From Eustoma russellianum (taxonomy: Eukaryota > Streptophyta > Magnoliopsida > Gentianales > Gentianaceae), in assembly GCA_036186865.1 (NCBI GenBank), contig AP025066.1, positions 16,278,516 through 16,342,515 of the forward strand: 64,000 bases of DNA, written 5' to 3'. The notes beneath the pieces are model-generated. The model searched no databases, had not been told where the DNA came from, and saw only the letters and a list, made by a program, of their open reading frames with translations. A program made the translations under genes and the position numbers. Positions 32,305 to 44,355 of the stretch are shown piece by piece (the first letter of the stretch is position 1; each line of letters opens with the position of its first letter).

Positions 32305-33553
32305 CGGTCATCACATGCACACGCGCATTCGAGCGCTGACGTTGGTTCCTCTGCTGCTGACCATCACGCTCACGACAATCTCTCAGAATATGCCCAGTCT
32401 TTCCACATCCAATACAAGCAGCTCCCTTATCAGGACAATCCCTAATTATATGACCAGTCTTTCCGCAACCAAAGCACTTACCAGCTTGTACATAGCACTC
32501 GCCCAAATGATTCTTCTGACAATGGGGACACATGGGAATGGCCTGCTGCTGCTGTCCTGGATTTCCTTGATTATTTCTTTGATTATTCTGATTCTGCCCA
32601 CGGCGCTGTCCACGATTCTGATTTCCTCTTTGGTTCTGATTCTGCTGTCTACCTTGCCTCCCATGAAAATTCTGTCTAGTCATTTTCCTTGCTCCTTTAT
32701 CACCGGAAGTGTCCCTTCCTCTTTTCTGGCCCACCGTCGCATCGCGACGAATGATATCCTTCTCGATCCGATAACATGCATCAACGAGCGCCTCAAAATC
32801 AGCAGAGATAACATTTACCAACCAAGTGCGAATCCTTGGGTTCAGCCCACTCTCAAACTTCACCATCTTAGATTCCTCATCATTCATCGTAGCCGGAGAA
32901 AATCTACCCAAAGCCAGAAACTTACTCACATATTCAGACACAGTCATACCAGGTTCTTGCTTCAACATTTCAAAATCATGCCTCTTTTGCATCTTTACTG
33001 ACGGGGGAAAATAAAACTTGTTGAATTCCTGGATGAATCTCTCCCATGGAATAGGTCGGGGCAAAGGTTGCAGCTTAGCCTTCCACCACTGGTTCGCCTC
33101 ACCAAGGAGGAAAGGTCTCACAGCTTGGGTTTTCATATTATCAGGGGCTCCATTCAGTTCAAAACAGTTCTCCACTTCATCTAGCCATTTTTCAGCCATA
33201 TCGGGGTCAGACTTGCCTTCAAAAGGCGGCACATTCGCTCGCTTGAGCTTCTCAAAGTAATACTGTGCATCTCTTATCGGTTCATAAGGGGGAGGAGGGG
33301 CAACTTGCTGAATCATTCCCTGGCCAATCTGAGTTACGGTCTGACAGAATGCTTGGAAATCCAGAATAAGAAGTGGCACTTGCGGAAGAGGGTTTCCTTG
33401 AGCTGGTGGGGGATTTTCATTCTGCGGTGGAGGAGGAGGCGGTGGATTCTGATTCTGAGGAGGAGGTGGAGGGACTTGATCTTGAGGTTGTGGAGGGTTT
33501 GGTTCGGGTGCATGAGCAGCATCTCTGCGAGGTCTACCACGAGTCCGAACCAT
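32258..33553 (-). CDS. Gypsy 2 Gag (431 aa)
   Basis: Starting at the ATG of MVRTRGRPRRDA, Gag has a Pro/Gln/Asn-rich N-terminal linker (about residues 15-60), the retrotransposon Gag domain with PPPYEPIRDAQYYFEKLKR, WWKAKLQPLPRPIPWERFI and FYFPPSVKMQKRHDFEMLKQ (about 85-260), a Gln/Asn/Gly/Arg-rich stretch, and three Cys/His clusters: CPHCQKNHLGEC, CFGCGKTGHIIRDC and CIGCGKTGHILRDC (about 340-395). It ends VHVMTD…GDVVAGAR. Gag forms the particle and binds RNA. The frame looks complete, but its normal fusion to protease is lost through the adjoining deletion. N-terminal residue RGRPRR is typical of Tekay Gag. Confidence 0.88.
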   Translation of the reverse strand: MVRTRGRPRRDAAHAPEPNPPQPQDQVPPPPPQNQNPPPPPPPQNENPPPAQGNPLPQVPLLILDFQAFCQTVTQIGQGMIQQVAPPPPYEPIRDAQYYFEKLKRANVPPFEGKSDPDMAEKWLDEVENCFELNGAPDNMKTQAVRPFLLGEANQWWKAKLQPLPRPIPWERFIQEFNKFYFPPSVKMQKRHDFEMLKQEPGMTVSEYVSKFLALGRFSPATMNDEESKMVKFESGLNPRIRTWLVNVISADFEALVDACYRIEKDIIRRDATVGQKRGRDTSGDKGARKMTRQNFHGRQGRQQNQNQRGNQNRGQRRGQNQNNQRNNQGNPGQQQQAIPMCPHCQKNHLGECYVQAGKCFGCGKTGHIIRDCPDKGAACIGCGKTGHILRDCRERDGQQQRNQRQRSNARVHVMTDAAVEEAGDVVAGAR

Positions 33554-33807
33554 CTATATACGGAGCAGAAAGATATATATATGTATATGACTGACTGAAT
33601 TTAGACATGCTTGGAAAAAAAGAATTTAAAGCAGGAAAAATAGGCAACATATCAGGCTAGCAGATCAACCAGGGGACCCTATTTCCAATCTAAGTTGTCT
33701 AAGCTACTGCCATCTCTTTTCTAAGATCATGACTTAAGTCTAAGATCAATTCTTAGATTTCTAAAATCATAACTTAGCTTCTACGTTCTGCCCGAATCTA
33801 GAGCCTC

Positions 33808-33820
33808 GGCTCTGATACCA
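33808..33820 (-). other. Primer-binding site, gypsy 2
   Basis: On the minus strand TGGTATCAGAGCC starts two bases after the 5' LTR end. It is complementary to initiator-Met tRNA. Confidence 0.88.
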
Positions 33821-33822
33821 CC

Positions 33823-36800
33823 TGAAGCGCCCTGTACACCGCTACCCCTCGTACGGTGCACCCGCCGTACGTTCCCTTTCGGAAAAGTACAAAGCGTCGA
33901 TACTTAACTCATAAAACCCATGGATAAACATGGATTACAAAGTCACGATCTTAACAGGTAGATAAAAATACGGCAGAATTTGAACCTTAATCCGAAAGCG
34001 TCAAATCGCGAATACATAGCAAAATTATACAAACTGAACCGATAGCAAACTACACCGCGGAATTATACAAACATTATCCGAAAAGAATCCGAAAGTAGCT
34101 AAGTCCCAAAATGCCCCAAAGGCTCATCAAAAGCTTCCATTATCATTCTCTTAACAGCGACTTCAATAACCTATGGGTATGGCACCCTTGGCTCATCATC
34201 AATCCACTCGACTTCATTACCTGGCTCTGGGGGGAAAAATAAATGGGTGAGCGACAAAGTCGCCAGCAAGTATACAATAACACCGTACAATAAAGAGAAA
34301 ACGGCATACAAGAATCAAACCCCAATTCCTTAAGTCAAAACATACCTGTTAATACCTTTCCGAAGCATCATACTGAAAATCATATCAACACTTAGCTAAG
34401 ATCTAAATGTCATTACTTAGTTAGATTCTACGTGCTATAGCCAAACCTTACTTCTATGAAAAGGTATCATGCATAATGTGTATGAAAATGTGAATGCGAT
34501 GCAAATGCAACGGGAAACATTCTTTCTCTTCATTTAGACATGCTCATAAAAATACTTGAACTTTCTTTCTTTCTTTTAAATCATGCTCATCATAAAACAA
34601 GAGAGTGTGTCAGCCTATTATACCGGGCATGACTCGGTTCTTATAACATGATCACCTTCAGGTCTATTATACCGGACCTTGCTCGGTTCTTATACTCTTC
34701 AGACCTATTATACCGGGCCTGGATCGGTTCTTATATTTCATCAGACCTATTATACCGGGCCTGGATCGGTTCTTATACTTCTTCAGATCAATTCACCCCG
34801 GATCTGTAGCGGGTTAAGCTGGCCAGAAGGGATGGAATTCTTTCGAAACAGAAACTCTATATAAAACATCAATAAAATCATGAGCATGGAACAATGAGCA
34901 TGTCAATGCAAGTGCATGGGATGCAACATAGTAAAATGCACCTGTAACATCATAAACAACTTTCTTCATGGGCTGAAAAACGATCCAGCAGCATGTCCTG
35001 TATTGCCCGGCCTCAAAATCAACCTTTTGAGCCTATTTTCCAGAAACTAAAAATATGGACATGCACCACATGATCTTAACTACATTCTATACAAATTTCA
35101 TGCGATTCCGACAAGCGTAGGTACCTCAATACAAATAATTCCCAACAAGGGTACAACATGAATTCTGCTGCACTCTCAACTCCATTCCTTACCTTGTCTC
35201 CATCCATAACTCATTTTGGGGCTCACTTAGCACCTGGAAATCTTTCCTCTTCCTTTCATGAACAATATCCAAATGCCCATTCACCAAAACAAGTCAAAAT
35301 AAATACAATACAAGTCATACAAGCACAAAGGGCCAATCTGCCCTGTTTTCCAGAATGTTACACCAACTTTACCTCAATGGTTTACCCCCAAGATCAATAG
35401 ATAAAATCAATTTCTTTACATGGATACTTAGCTCTATGTCTTAAGTACTTCTTGTAAAAATTTCAGGTCAATCCAAGATGTTTAAGGTACTTAAATAATT
35501 TTTCTCCCTAAGGTGGTACAACCAAAAACTGTTTTGACCCCTTGATACTAAAAATTCATTTCTGACCAATCCACAAATGATTTTCCAGAAATTCCAACTC
35601 CACAATAAAATAGACATGATAAGATACGACCACACCAAAAATAAGCTCAATCCAATGTTTAGAAGGTCCTTAACTAAGTCCATCAATTTGGCATAAAATC
35701 TGTCCAGAACTCTGTTTTCAACAAACATGCATAGAAGTATCCTTTCCTTCCTAATTTTGCTCTTTAGCCTATAATCCAAGTTAATGATCATTCAATAGAC
35801 ATACTAAGGCTTCTCTATACTAATTCAAGTCCCTTTTTAGCATGTAAAAGTCGTTCATATGGGCTGTTCATTCCTTCTAAACGAAACAGTCCTCTAGTCC
35901 AACAATTTCACATATTAAAATCACTAAAAATGCTAGGTTTCATACCAATCATGTCTCATTCAATATCAAACATAGGGCAGTCCCTAATCCATCACTTTTA
36001 ACTCTTATTTCAAGTTTAAACATGCTTTATATTGCAACATAAGAGAGGTCTATCATCCAACCTTTCAAAACATAAGAAAAGGTAACAACTTAGACATATT
36101 TTCACTAAAATCATGTCTTAAGCTTCTAGACATTCAAGTATGCACATAATCACATATATTGTAAGGGGTTAAAGTATACTTGCCTCTTCAAGCTAAAGCT
36201 CTTGTCTTTGCTTGGTTATGAAGTGAGATGTGATGAAATCCTTTTCCTTCTTCACCAAAATGAGCTTGGAATGGAGATTCAAGCATCACAATATGTCACC
36301 ACCTAAGAATGTTGATGGCTTTCACCTAGATGTCTTCTTGAGTCTTGAAGTTGAAGTTAAACTCCCATCCTTCAAGATGTTGGGGCCGAAATATTTGTGA
36401 GAGTAAGAGGGAATTTTGCTAAGTGTTGCTTGGCTTGCTTGGGAAGAATTTTCTAGATGATTGTAAGATGTTGTCTTGCAAAATTTAAAAACCTAGGAGA
36501 GGAGGGGGCTTGGCCGATTTTGGAGGGAGAATAGGGAGGGTTAGGGTTTTCTTAAGGTTAAGTTAGTATAACCTTGGTTACTTTATTCAACTATAGTTAC
36601 TTTTGGGCTAACTCAAGTTACTTTATCAAATCATGGTTATCTTAACCTTGGTTTAAGGGAAGAGTAACCATGGTAGGTTTTGAAATCCTCCATGGTTAAT
36701 TAGGCATGATGGCCGATTTTTAGGTTGGGGTCTTTATGACCTCAACCACACTACTTCCTTCTTTAATGAGTTGTCTTACTTGTTCCTTAAATGCATGTCT

Positions 36801-37251
36801 ATTTTGTTTTCTATTTATTCTTTGCATGATAACTTCTTGTCTTATTATTTTAACTAATAAAATTGGCTAGAGATTTCTAGAACATCTCTATGTATAGGCC
36901 GAAATTTTTAGGCTTCTTGGGCCATTTGATATTTCTTGTAACTTTAATTCATATACTATATTGTTTCCTATATTTTATTGTAATTCTAAGATTAGCATAT
37001 GTATGTATACATATATATATACACGCCTAGGTGTACTATGTGTTATACATTCCATACGCATATATCATATACACGCACATACATACCTAGTGATGTGTAT
37101 GGTTTATATATCCCTATATTTCATGTACCGCTTCAATAGTATTTAAGTAAAAAGAGTTGAGTGGACTTAAGTAACATGTGCTTAGGAAATCATTGCTTTC
37201 ATTCCGTCTCATATTCATAGTTTTCATGTACATGATCATTGGGGTACAACA
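33823..37251 (-). repeat. Gypsy 2 5' LTR
   Basis: The LTR is 3429 bases, collinear with 25553-28982. The low end reads TGAAGCGCC where the other LTR has TGTAGCGCC. It includes the short acidic frame (34227-34171), hairpin (34251-34263), ~40-base repeats (34605-34805), motif cluster (about 36540-36670) and basic frame (36827-36720). 33554-33807 between gag and the primer site is untranslated leader. Confidence 0.95.
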
Positions 37252-37256
37252 TTTGA

Positions 37257-37670
37257 ACTATTAATAAGTCATTATCTTTTCTTCTTGTCTATGGTCCCCC
37301 TTTGATAATTATTTGCAATAAAAAAGTTTGCAAATGTATCATACCAAACTCTTGGAGCTTGTTTCAAACCATATAAAGCTTTCTTAAGCTTGTATACATG
37401 GTTAGGATTCTTTGGATCTTCGAATTCAGAGGGTTGTTTGTCGCCTCTTCTTAGATGTATCCATTCAGAAATGCACTCTTGACATCCATTTAAAAGAGTT
37501 TAATACTACTTAGACTTACAATCGTAAGTAACAATCTAATTGCTTCTAGTTGTGCAACGGGTGCAAAGGTTTCTTCATAATCTATTCCTTCTTGTTGATT
37601 ATAACCTTGTGCGACTAGTCTAGCCTTATTTCTTGTAATATTTCCTTGTTCATCCATTTTATTCCTAAAT
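37257..37670 (-). pseudogene. Copia B RT, N-terminal part
   Basis: Minus-strand reading shows NKARLVAQGYNQQEGIDYEE, TFAPVAQLEAIRLLL, a stop, MDVKSAFLNGYI, and ALYGLKQAP-like residues out of frame, ending LLIVQ at the gypsy 2 insertion. Stops and shifts are frequent. The next residues, IYVDD, are at 25552. Confidence 0.82.
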
Positions 37671-37672
37671 TC

Positions 37673-39500
37673 CTATTTCGTTCCTATTATAGACTTGTTT
37701 TTAGGTTTAGGTACTAAGTCCCACACGTTGTTCCCTGTAAATTGATTCAATTCCTCATGCATGACATCTATCCATAACATATCACCTAAGGCTTCCTTAA
37801 CATTCTTAGGTTCTAAGTGTGAGATTAAGGTATGTCCTTCAGATTGATTTATATTTCTACGTGTTCTAACCCCAACACTTGTATCCACAATGATTAAGTC
37901 TTTAGTGTGTTTATGTTTATCTTTTATAAGCCACCAATTCCTAGATTGACTAGGTTCACCCTCATCTTGTTCAAATGTTTCATTTGTATGAACATTATCG
38001 TATACAATTGGATCATCTTGCAAGTTAGTTGTATTATTGTCCAATTGCAAAATATATTCATTTATTTCATCTAAGGGTTCATGCATGTCTTGTTCAAGGG
38101 GAGTTGGTTCTAGATGATCAAGTACAGGCTCAACTAGTACATCATCATCGTCAAACATAATTTCAATATTATTCTCGTGTTTATGTTGAGTTTTATTAGT
38201 AACTTCAAAATATGAGTTCTCATTGAATTTCACATGTATAGATTCAATTATCTTTCTAGATGCAGGATTATAACACCTATATACTCTTGAGTTAGTTGAA
38301 TAACCAACAAATATGCATTCAATAGACTTTTGTTCAAACTCGTCTAGATTATCCTTAGTGTTCAACACAAAACACTTACAACCAAAAACTCTAAGATAAT
38401 CTACCTTAGGTTGTCTATTATTTAATAATTTGTTAGGTGTTTTGTTTAACTTCTTTCTAATTGAAAGCCTATTTATAATATAATAAGCACAACTTACAGC
38501 TTCAGCCTATAAGTATTTAGATACTTCGTTTTCACACAACATTTTCCTAGTAATTTTTTGAATTGTTCTATTTTTACGATCAACAACTCCATTGAGTTGT
38601 GGTGTTCTAGATGGTGAGAATTCATGTTTTATTCCATGTAATTCACAAAACTTGATTACATCTTTGTTTTTAAATTCTCCACCTCTATCACTCCTAATTC
38701 TTGTAACATTTTTTTCGTAAATATTTTCGAGTTGCTTGATAAGAGTTTTGATTGACAATGGAGCATCGTCTTTATGTGTTAAGAACAATGTCTATGTGTA
38801 TCGTGAGATATCATCTACTATGACACGCACATAGTAGTGTCTACCTAGACTTCTTGTCCTACTTGGACCATATAAGTCTAAGTGAAGCAATTCTAGTACA
38901 TGACTAGTACTCACTTCATGTTTTGGTTTTATTGTTTCTTTAATATGTTTTTGTTTAATACATGTTTCACACATTTTAAAATTATCTAAGTCTAACTTAG
39001 GAATGCCTCTAATTAAGTTCTTCTTAGCTAACTTTTCAATAGTTGAAGTTCCTATATGACCTAGTCGTCTATGCCATAAATTTACATCTAAGTCATATGA
39101 TATTAAACACTTAACCCTAGCATCTATCATGTTATCTAAGGAAAGGGTACAAATGTTACCATCCCTATTTCCTTTTAATACAATTTCTCCCTTATCATTT
39201 ATTACATTACAAGAATTAGAGAGAAAATAAACATGATAACTGGAATCTATAAGTTGCGAAATACTTAATAAGTTGTAATAAAGATTGCTTACTAACAACA
39301 CATTTCGTATTTGAAATGTGTTAGAATCCCCAATTGTTCCTTTACCAACAACTTTTATTTTGTTGTTGTCACTGAATGTCATCTTTCTTCCATTCTGATT
39401 TGCTGTAGTTCGGTGAATAACTTGGAGTTGCCAGCCATGTATCTTGAACACTCACTATCTAAAATCCACTTGGTTTTTAGATTCTTTGACTTTGCCTCCT
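37673..39500 (-). pseudogene. Copia B protease and integrase
   Basis: Near 39480 the protease site reads WILDSECSRYMAG, where the catalytic Asp-Ser-Gly has become Asp-Ser-Glu. Then follow MTFSDNNKIKVVGKGTIG, LWHRRLGHIGTSTIEKLA (GAG-pre-integrase), CETCIKQK, LDLYGPSRTRSLG, VDDISRYT, RSDRGGEFKNKD, NGVVDRKNRTIQ and the C-terminal IFVGYSTNSRVYRCY with an acidic linker. Frame breaks lie near 38790 and 38370-38510. Confidence 0.85.
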
Positions 39501-39576
39501 TCTGGCAGACAAAGTTTTAGGTACCCTTTACTTGGGTCCTTGAATATTAGGGCCACCATCCTTGTTTAAATATCCC

Positions 39577-41657
39577 TTAGGTATCCAAACTTGGACGTAT
39601 CTTTTGGGGCACATATTTGGCATTTTTATAGTTGAAAGAATAAAGAGGATCTACATGTACTTGACCATTCCAATTAAATGAAGGTGTATGCATATAATTG
39701 TTATTTATTGGTTTATAAGTACTATGTTGTGGCTGATTTTGATAGCTAGTCAAAGGCATATGATTTTCTTTCTTGGATGGTGCTATGTATGTATGGTCAT
39801 ATGTATTTCTATAAGAAGAATAAGAATGTTGCATATACTTAGGTCTATGTGCATTGTAATGAGTTGGTCGCATTTATTTCTAGTCACATTTGTATAAATA
39901 CAGGCATAATTTGTAGGTTGTCTATATGCACGTTAATATGTGTGTGCTTTTGTGGGTGCATGTTGCATTTTTACCTTGGAATATGCAGAAAAAGGATTAG
40001 AAGAAAGTCTAGCCGGAAAAGTTGATTTTATTGTTGTAGCCTTATAAGGTTGTTTAGTATTTGAAAAAACAAGCTTAGTATTTTTATCTACTTTGCAGTT
40101 TTATTCTTTATATCCTAACTCGGTTTTATTGTTTCCGTATTTTTGAGACGATATAACTGTATCTAACATGTTGGTTCAAGACTTAAATTGTTCTAACATT
40201 TTTTCTAAGTCTTGTTTTGATGCTTTATGTTGTGATATTTCATTTTCACAACTTTATAACTTAGATTTTAATAAGCTATTTTTAGTTTTTAATGCGTGTT
40301 CGGTTTTCCTGTATGATTCGATTTTAATCTTAAGAGAATCAAGAGTATTAGTAGACTCTTGTTTAAAAGATTCTAATTGATCGGAAAATTCCAAGTTGGA
40401 CGCCTTCAACTTGTCATTTTCTTCAATTAGTTTCTTTTTCTCTTTTGATAATCGTTTATAGTGAGCATGCATTTTTAGAAATTCTTCGTACATCTCATCA
40501 AATGACATTTTTTTATCAGAATCTACATCAAATGAAGAACTTACCTCGTTGGATATGAAGCAGACTTGAGCTTCCTCAATGTCGGATTCTGAGTCAGACA
40601 AGTCGCTCCATGTGCCTCTTTTTGATTTGGACACCTTTTCCTTAGGCTTTTGTGCCTCTTTGTCTTGTTTATTGTTATTATTATTCTTGTTGTTGTTATT
40701 TTTCCTTGTTAGACAATCATAAGAGATATGTCCTTTTGCCCACATTCATAGCACTTTAATTCCTTATTATACCACTTGCTGTTATTTGAGTTACTTTTCT
40801 TAGATTGAGAAGAAGAAAAAGGTTGTTGTCTATTCCTATTAGGCTGTTTAAAAAACTTTCGAAGTTTTCTAGCTACTAAGATTAAGTCATCATCTAATTC
40901 ACTATCGCTATTACTTTCACAATTATTATGTGTCTCAGTTGTTTTGAAAGCAATAGACTTACTGGTAGATTTTGATGACTCGGACTTCCGTTGTTTTAGT
41001 TTTACCTCGTATACTCTAAGTGAGCCTATCAATTCGTCCATTTGTGTGATTGATTTCGTTTCTTCAATTGCCGTGACTTTAGAATCCCATTCAGTAGGAA
41101 GGCTCTGTAGAACTTTTGAACCTTTTTGTTTCTGGTAAAAGATTTCCCTAAAGCTTCAAGTGCATTGAAAATATTAGTAATCCTCAAATCCACAAATGTT
41201 ATGGATTCGTTTAACAACATTTTTAAAGATTCAAGTTCATTCATAAGCATATTTATTTTTGACTCTTTTAAACTGCTAGTACCTTCATGCTTTAATTCTA
41301 AAGATCTCCACAAGTCATGTGCACTTGTGCAATTTGAAACATATCCTGTTTCAGAAGTCATTAGTCCATTTAACAGTAATTGCATAGCCTTAGCAATCAT
41401 GGATATTTTCTTTTTATCTTCGGAAGACCATTCACTTTTATATTTTTCTACTTCTTGTGTGACTCTACTAGTACAATTTTCATTGGAATGTGTATCCCAT
41501 GTTCAACTATAGACCATAAATCGATGTCTATAGCCATTAAAAATATCATTATTCTAAGTTTCCAATGAACAAAATTATTACCATCAAAAAGAGGAGGGCG
41601 TTGTGCAGACATACCTTGCAACTCACCTTTGTGAGAAACAATAGACATAGTATGCAC
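39577..41657 (-). pseudogene. Copia B Gag
   Basis: From the ATG at 41657 it reads HTMSIVSHKGELQGMSAQRP, PPLFDGNNFVHWKLRI, then in shifted frames SETGYVSNCTSAHDLWRSL, MDELIGSLRVYEVKLKQRKS, and a zinc knuckle split by a frameshift (CYECGQK / KGHISYDC near 40700-40765). A Lys/Glu-rich coiled-coil-like region follows (about 40250-40650), then a His/Tyr/Pro-rich tail with a WNGQVHVDP stretch. At least four breaks make it non-functional. Confidence 0.82.
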
Positions 41658-41756
41658 CTTTGATTTGATATAAGCATGCTACTTTGAATTGTTGTTTCTT
41701 AGCCTTGTCTTGTTCATATGGTGTTGAATCTTGCTTCTTAGAGTAGTGTTGGCCTC

Positions 41757-41768
41757 GCTCTGATACCA
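41757..41768 (-). other. Primer-binding site, copia B
   Basis: On the minus strand TGGTATCAGAGC lies two bases after the LTR end (41771). Confidence 0.85.
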
Positions 41769-41770
41769 AT

Positions 41771-44355
41771 TGTTGGACCATGCATCTGCAGTAAACACCA
41801 CTAGAGGGGATGAATAGTGGTTAGCGTAAATTACACTACTACCCTTTAACAAAATCCCCTTTGAAAACATAATCTGAGACCTCCTCAAATTAACTATCCG
41901 TTTTGTAAAATTCAAAAATCAGTGTACACAACTCCAAATTATGAAAATTTTCAGAACTTAAATTCAATGTCTTGAAAAAATTTATCAAAAAATGAGACAA
42001 AAATAAGATCGTTGGCCCTTCAAACAAATAAAAAGATTCAGATGGTCAATCTGGACTGAATTGGATAGAATAGTGCTGAACTTCAAAAACGTGTTTCTCT
42101 TTGAATACTCAACCAAAAAGGTTAATCTTTATATCAAAACACTCCTTATGATGTCTACTTTATGTTTTCAAAAGGTCCTAACATTGAACAATTCCTGATT
42201 AAAACAGAATTCAAGTGTTCTCAAAACTGGTCAGTTTGCATCCAAAATGGAATCGTTATGTTGCAATGACTGAAAGACTAACTTTTCTTTGCTCAAATCA
42301 AGTGATTCTTATTGCCAATGAAAGCTAACAGTCCGAAGTTATACTCCACCAAAAATCACAAATTTTGAAAGTGTTTTGCTATTTTTTCAAACCGTGAGAA
42401 GTTGTGTGAAATCTGCAGTGAAAACGGGCAGAAAACAAAAAAGTGTAAGGAAGACATAAACACCAAAGATTTATCATGGTTCGGTCAATGCGACCTACTC
42501 CAGTCCCAAGGAAAACCTATCCTTGGATTTCACTATGGTATGAAAAACTTACAACAAGAACCAAGCTTGATCCTTGGGTTAAACTCCAACCCTATTCAAG
42601 ACTTGGATGAACACCTCCATGAAACCCTTGGTTGAAACACCTCTATCACCTATTGGTGTAGCCTTATCAACTTTGCAAACCAATCTTACAAAGATAACCC
42701 AAGAAGGTGTATATATGTAGCTCAAAAGCAACAAGAAATGAAACACCTTAGCTACACAAAGAAAGAATCAAGAAGAAGAGAATAGCAAGAATGATCTTCA
42801 AGTTTGCTTGAAAGTTGTGTGTTCTTCTTCTTCACCTTTGTCATCTATTTATAGGGTGAAATGAGTCTTCAAGATAAGAACTCCAATGTGTCACCATCTT
42901 CATCATCAATGCTTAAGAGTCTTCACACAATTGGTTGGCCACATAATCACCTTGTACACTTGGAAAAATGAAACAATACAACTGGTCCACCTTGGAATAT
43001 CAATTGGACAATTTTTACACTTGAAATTTTCTTGAAAATAATGACGATAATATGCAACGATAAGATGACATAATTCCTCCAAGATTGTCTCAACTCCTTG
43101 GAAAAATAATAGGCATGTGATGGCTACATAATTCAAACAAAAACAGCTCCAAAATCAGCCAAAGTAGCCGTTGGCTACCATTAAAATTTTTCAAGTTGGC
43201 AAATTTGCCAACTAGCTTGTTTTTGATTGGTCCACTTATCACCAAGCCGTAAAATGGATACACCACCTATGCCACATATTTTTGGGCCTTCTTGAGCAAC
43301 ATAAATGTGTACAAACTCAGATTTGTTAAAGAGAAATAAGTGGATAAAGTTGACAAGACTTTGTCAACGTATAGTTCAAAATTCCCACATTTTTCTCCTT
43401 GCAAGTTGTGATGAACTTTGTGCCAATAATGCCCTTAGAATCTCTGAAAAATGATGAATAATAAACCCCAATAACATATATATAAAAATATCTCCAAGAA
43501 TAGAAAAGAATGTGACATCAAAACCCGTCACATATCCTGCTACCGTCGATAATTCATTAAATGAGAGAAGAAGATAGAAAACCATCAAATAATCTTCAAG
43601 ATCGCCATAAATAAACTCAAGAATGAAGATAATAAGATACTCAAGAGATTCCTTGAGTAAAATAACAAAATCGTCTTTGTGGTGTAAAATGACCAAAATG
43701 CCCTTGTGAGAGAAAACTCTAAAAATGACCCTGGCGGTCAGAAATAGATATAATAACACCTTTCTGATGACAAATAAGAAATAATAACACCTTTCATGTA
43801 CCTACAAGAACTCAAAATACCACTTTTGCCTTTTTTTGGTAGGTTGTAGAAACTTCGAAGGCACATTAGTGACACAACACTATTATTATCATCAAAAACA
43901 AGTAATAAAAGCACAATATACATATATGAAACATATGTAAATGAAAATAATAATTTTATCACTTTTTAGGAAAATTTCTCCAAAAGCATTTGACATCTAT
44001 CGATCTATGTCTCAATTTTAGAGACTGATGTATACATCGATCGACCGATATATCTTTGGTTGAGAGATCGATGTCTCACAGTGAGTTTGATTTTTTGGTT
44101 TTTTGTCACATCGATCGATCTATGTAGAGATCTATGTACATTGATCTCTGCCTGAGAGATCTATGTAGAGATCTATGTATACATAGATCTCTGGTTGAGA
44201 GATCTATGTATACATAGATCTTTGGTTGAGAGATCTATGTAGAGATCGATGTCACTTTTTCATTTGTTTTAACTTTGTTTCAACTTTGTGACCCTTTTAT
44301 GTATTCAACACATAAAATTATGACTTTTAAAATTATACAAATATATTTCTCAACA
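41771..44355 (-). repeat. Copia B 5' LTR (~2.6 kb)
   Basis: It begins TGTTGAGAAATAT at 44355 and ends GGTCCAACA at 41771 on the minus strand, with matching TGTTG/CAACA ends. It holds a run of palindromic GATCTATGTATACATAGATC-like repeats (43990-44250) and no recognisable gene. Its right edge abuts gypsy 3 integrase. Confidence 0.85.
43990..44255. repeat. Palindromic ~35-45-base repeats in copia B LTR
   Basis: Words such as GAGAGATCTATG and CATCGATCGA alternate with GGTTGAGAGATC. A perfect 26-base palindrome lies at 44167-44192 and a 20-base one at 44201-44220. The other LTR has a less perfect version at 24037-24255. Confidence 0.75.

Larger units (their letters stand above)
25553..37251 (-). 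mobile_element. Gypsy 2: Ty3/gypsy chromovirus (Tekay/Del-like), full length
   Basis: The element is 11.7 kb with LTRs of 3430 and 3429 bases that differ only at scattered sites, a primer site, a complete Gag frame, an almost complete pol with chromodomain, a polypurine tract and a perfect 5-base TSD. Defects are loss of the protease active-site region at the gag-pol junction and two single-base frameshifts (near 31828 and 30870). It sits in the RT gene of copia B. Its proteins resemble gypsy 1 closely, and the LTRs share their promoter-side half with gypsy 1 while other parts differ. Confidence 0.96.
22205..44355 (-). mobile_element. Copia B: SIRE/Maximus-like element, split by gypsy 2
   Basis: Read from the right, it has a 5' LTR (44355-41771), primer site, gag, protease, integrase, RT (interrupted by gypsy 2 at 37251-25553), RNase H, 3' UTR with polypurine tract, and a 3' LTR (24359-22205) lacking its last part. 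All reading frames carry stops or shifts. It adjoins gypsy 3 integrase on the right, so it probably inserted into gypsy 3. The left flank is rearranged and no TSD can be checked. Confidence 0.85.

Noticed and set aside
32315..33001. 228-codon plus-strand frame opposite gypsy 2 Gag
   Set aside because: Antisense shadow of a clear Gag with zinc knuckles; composition follows from the sense codons.
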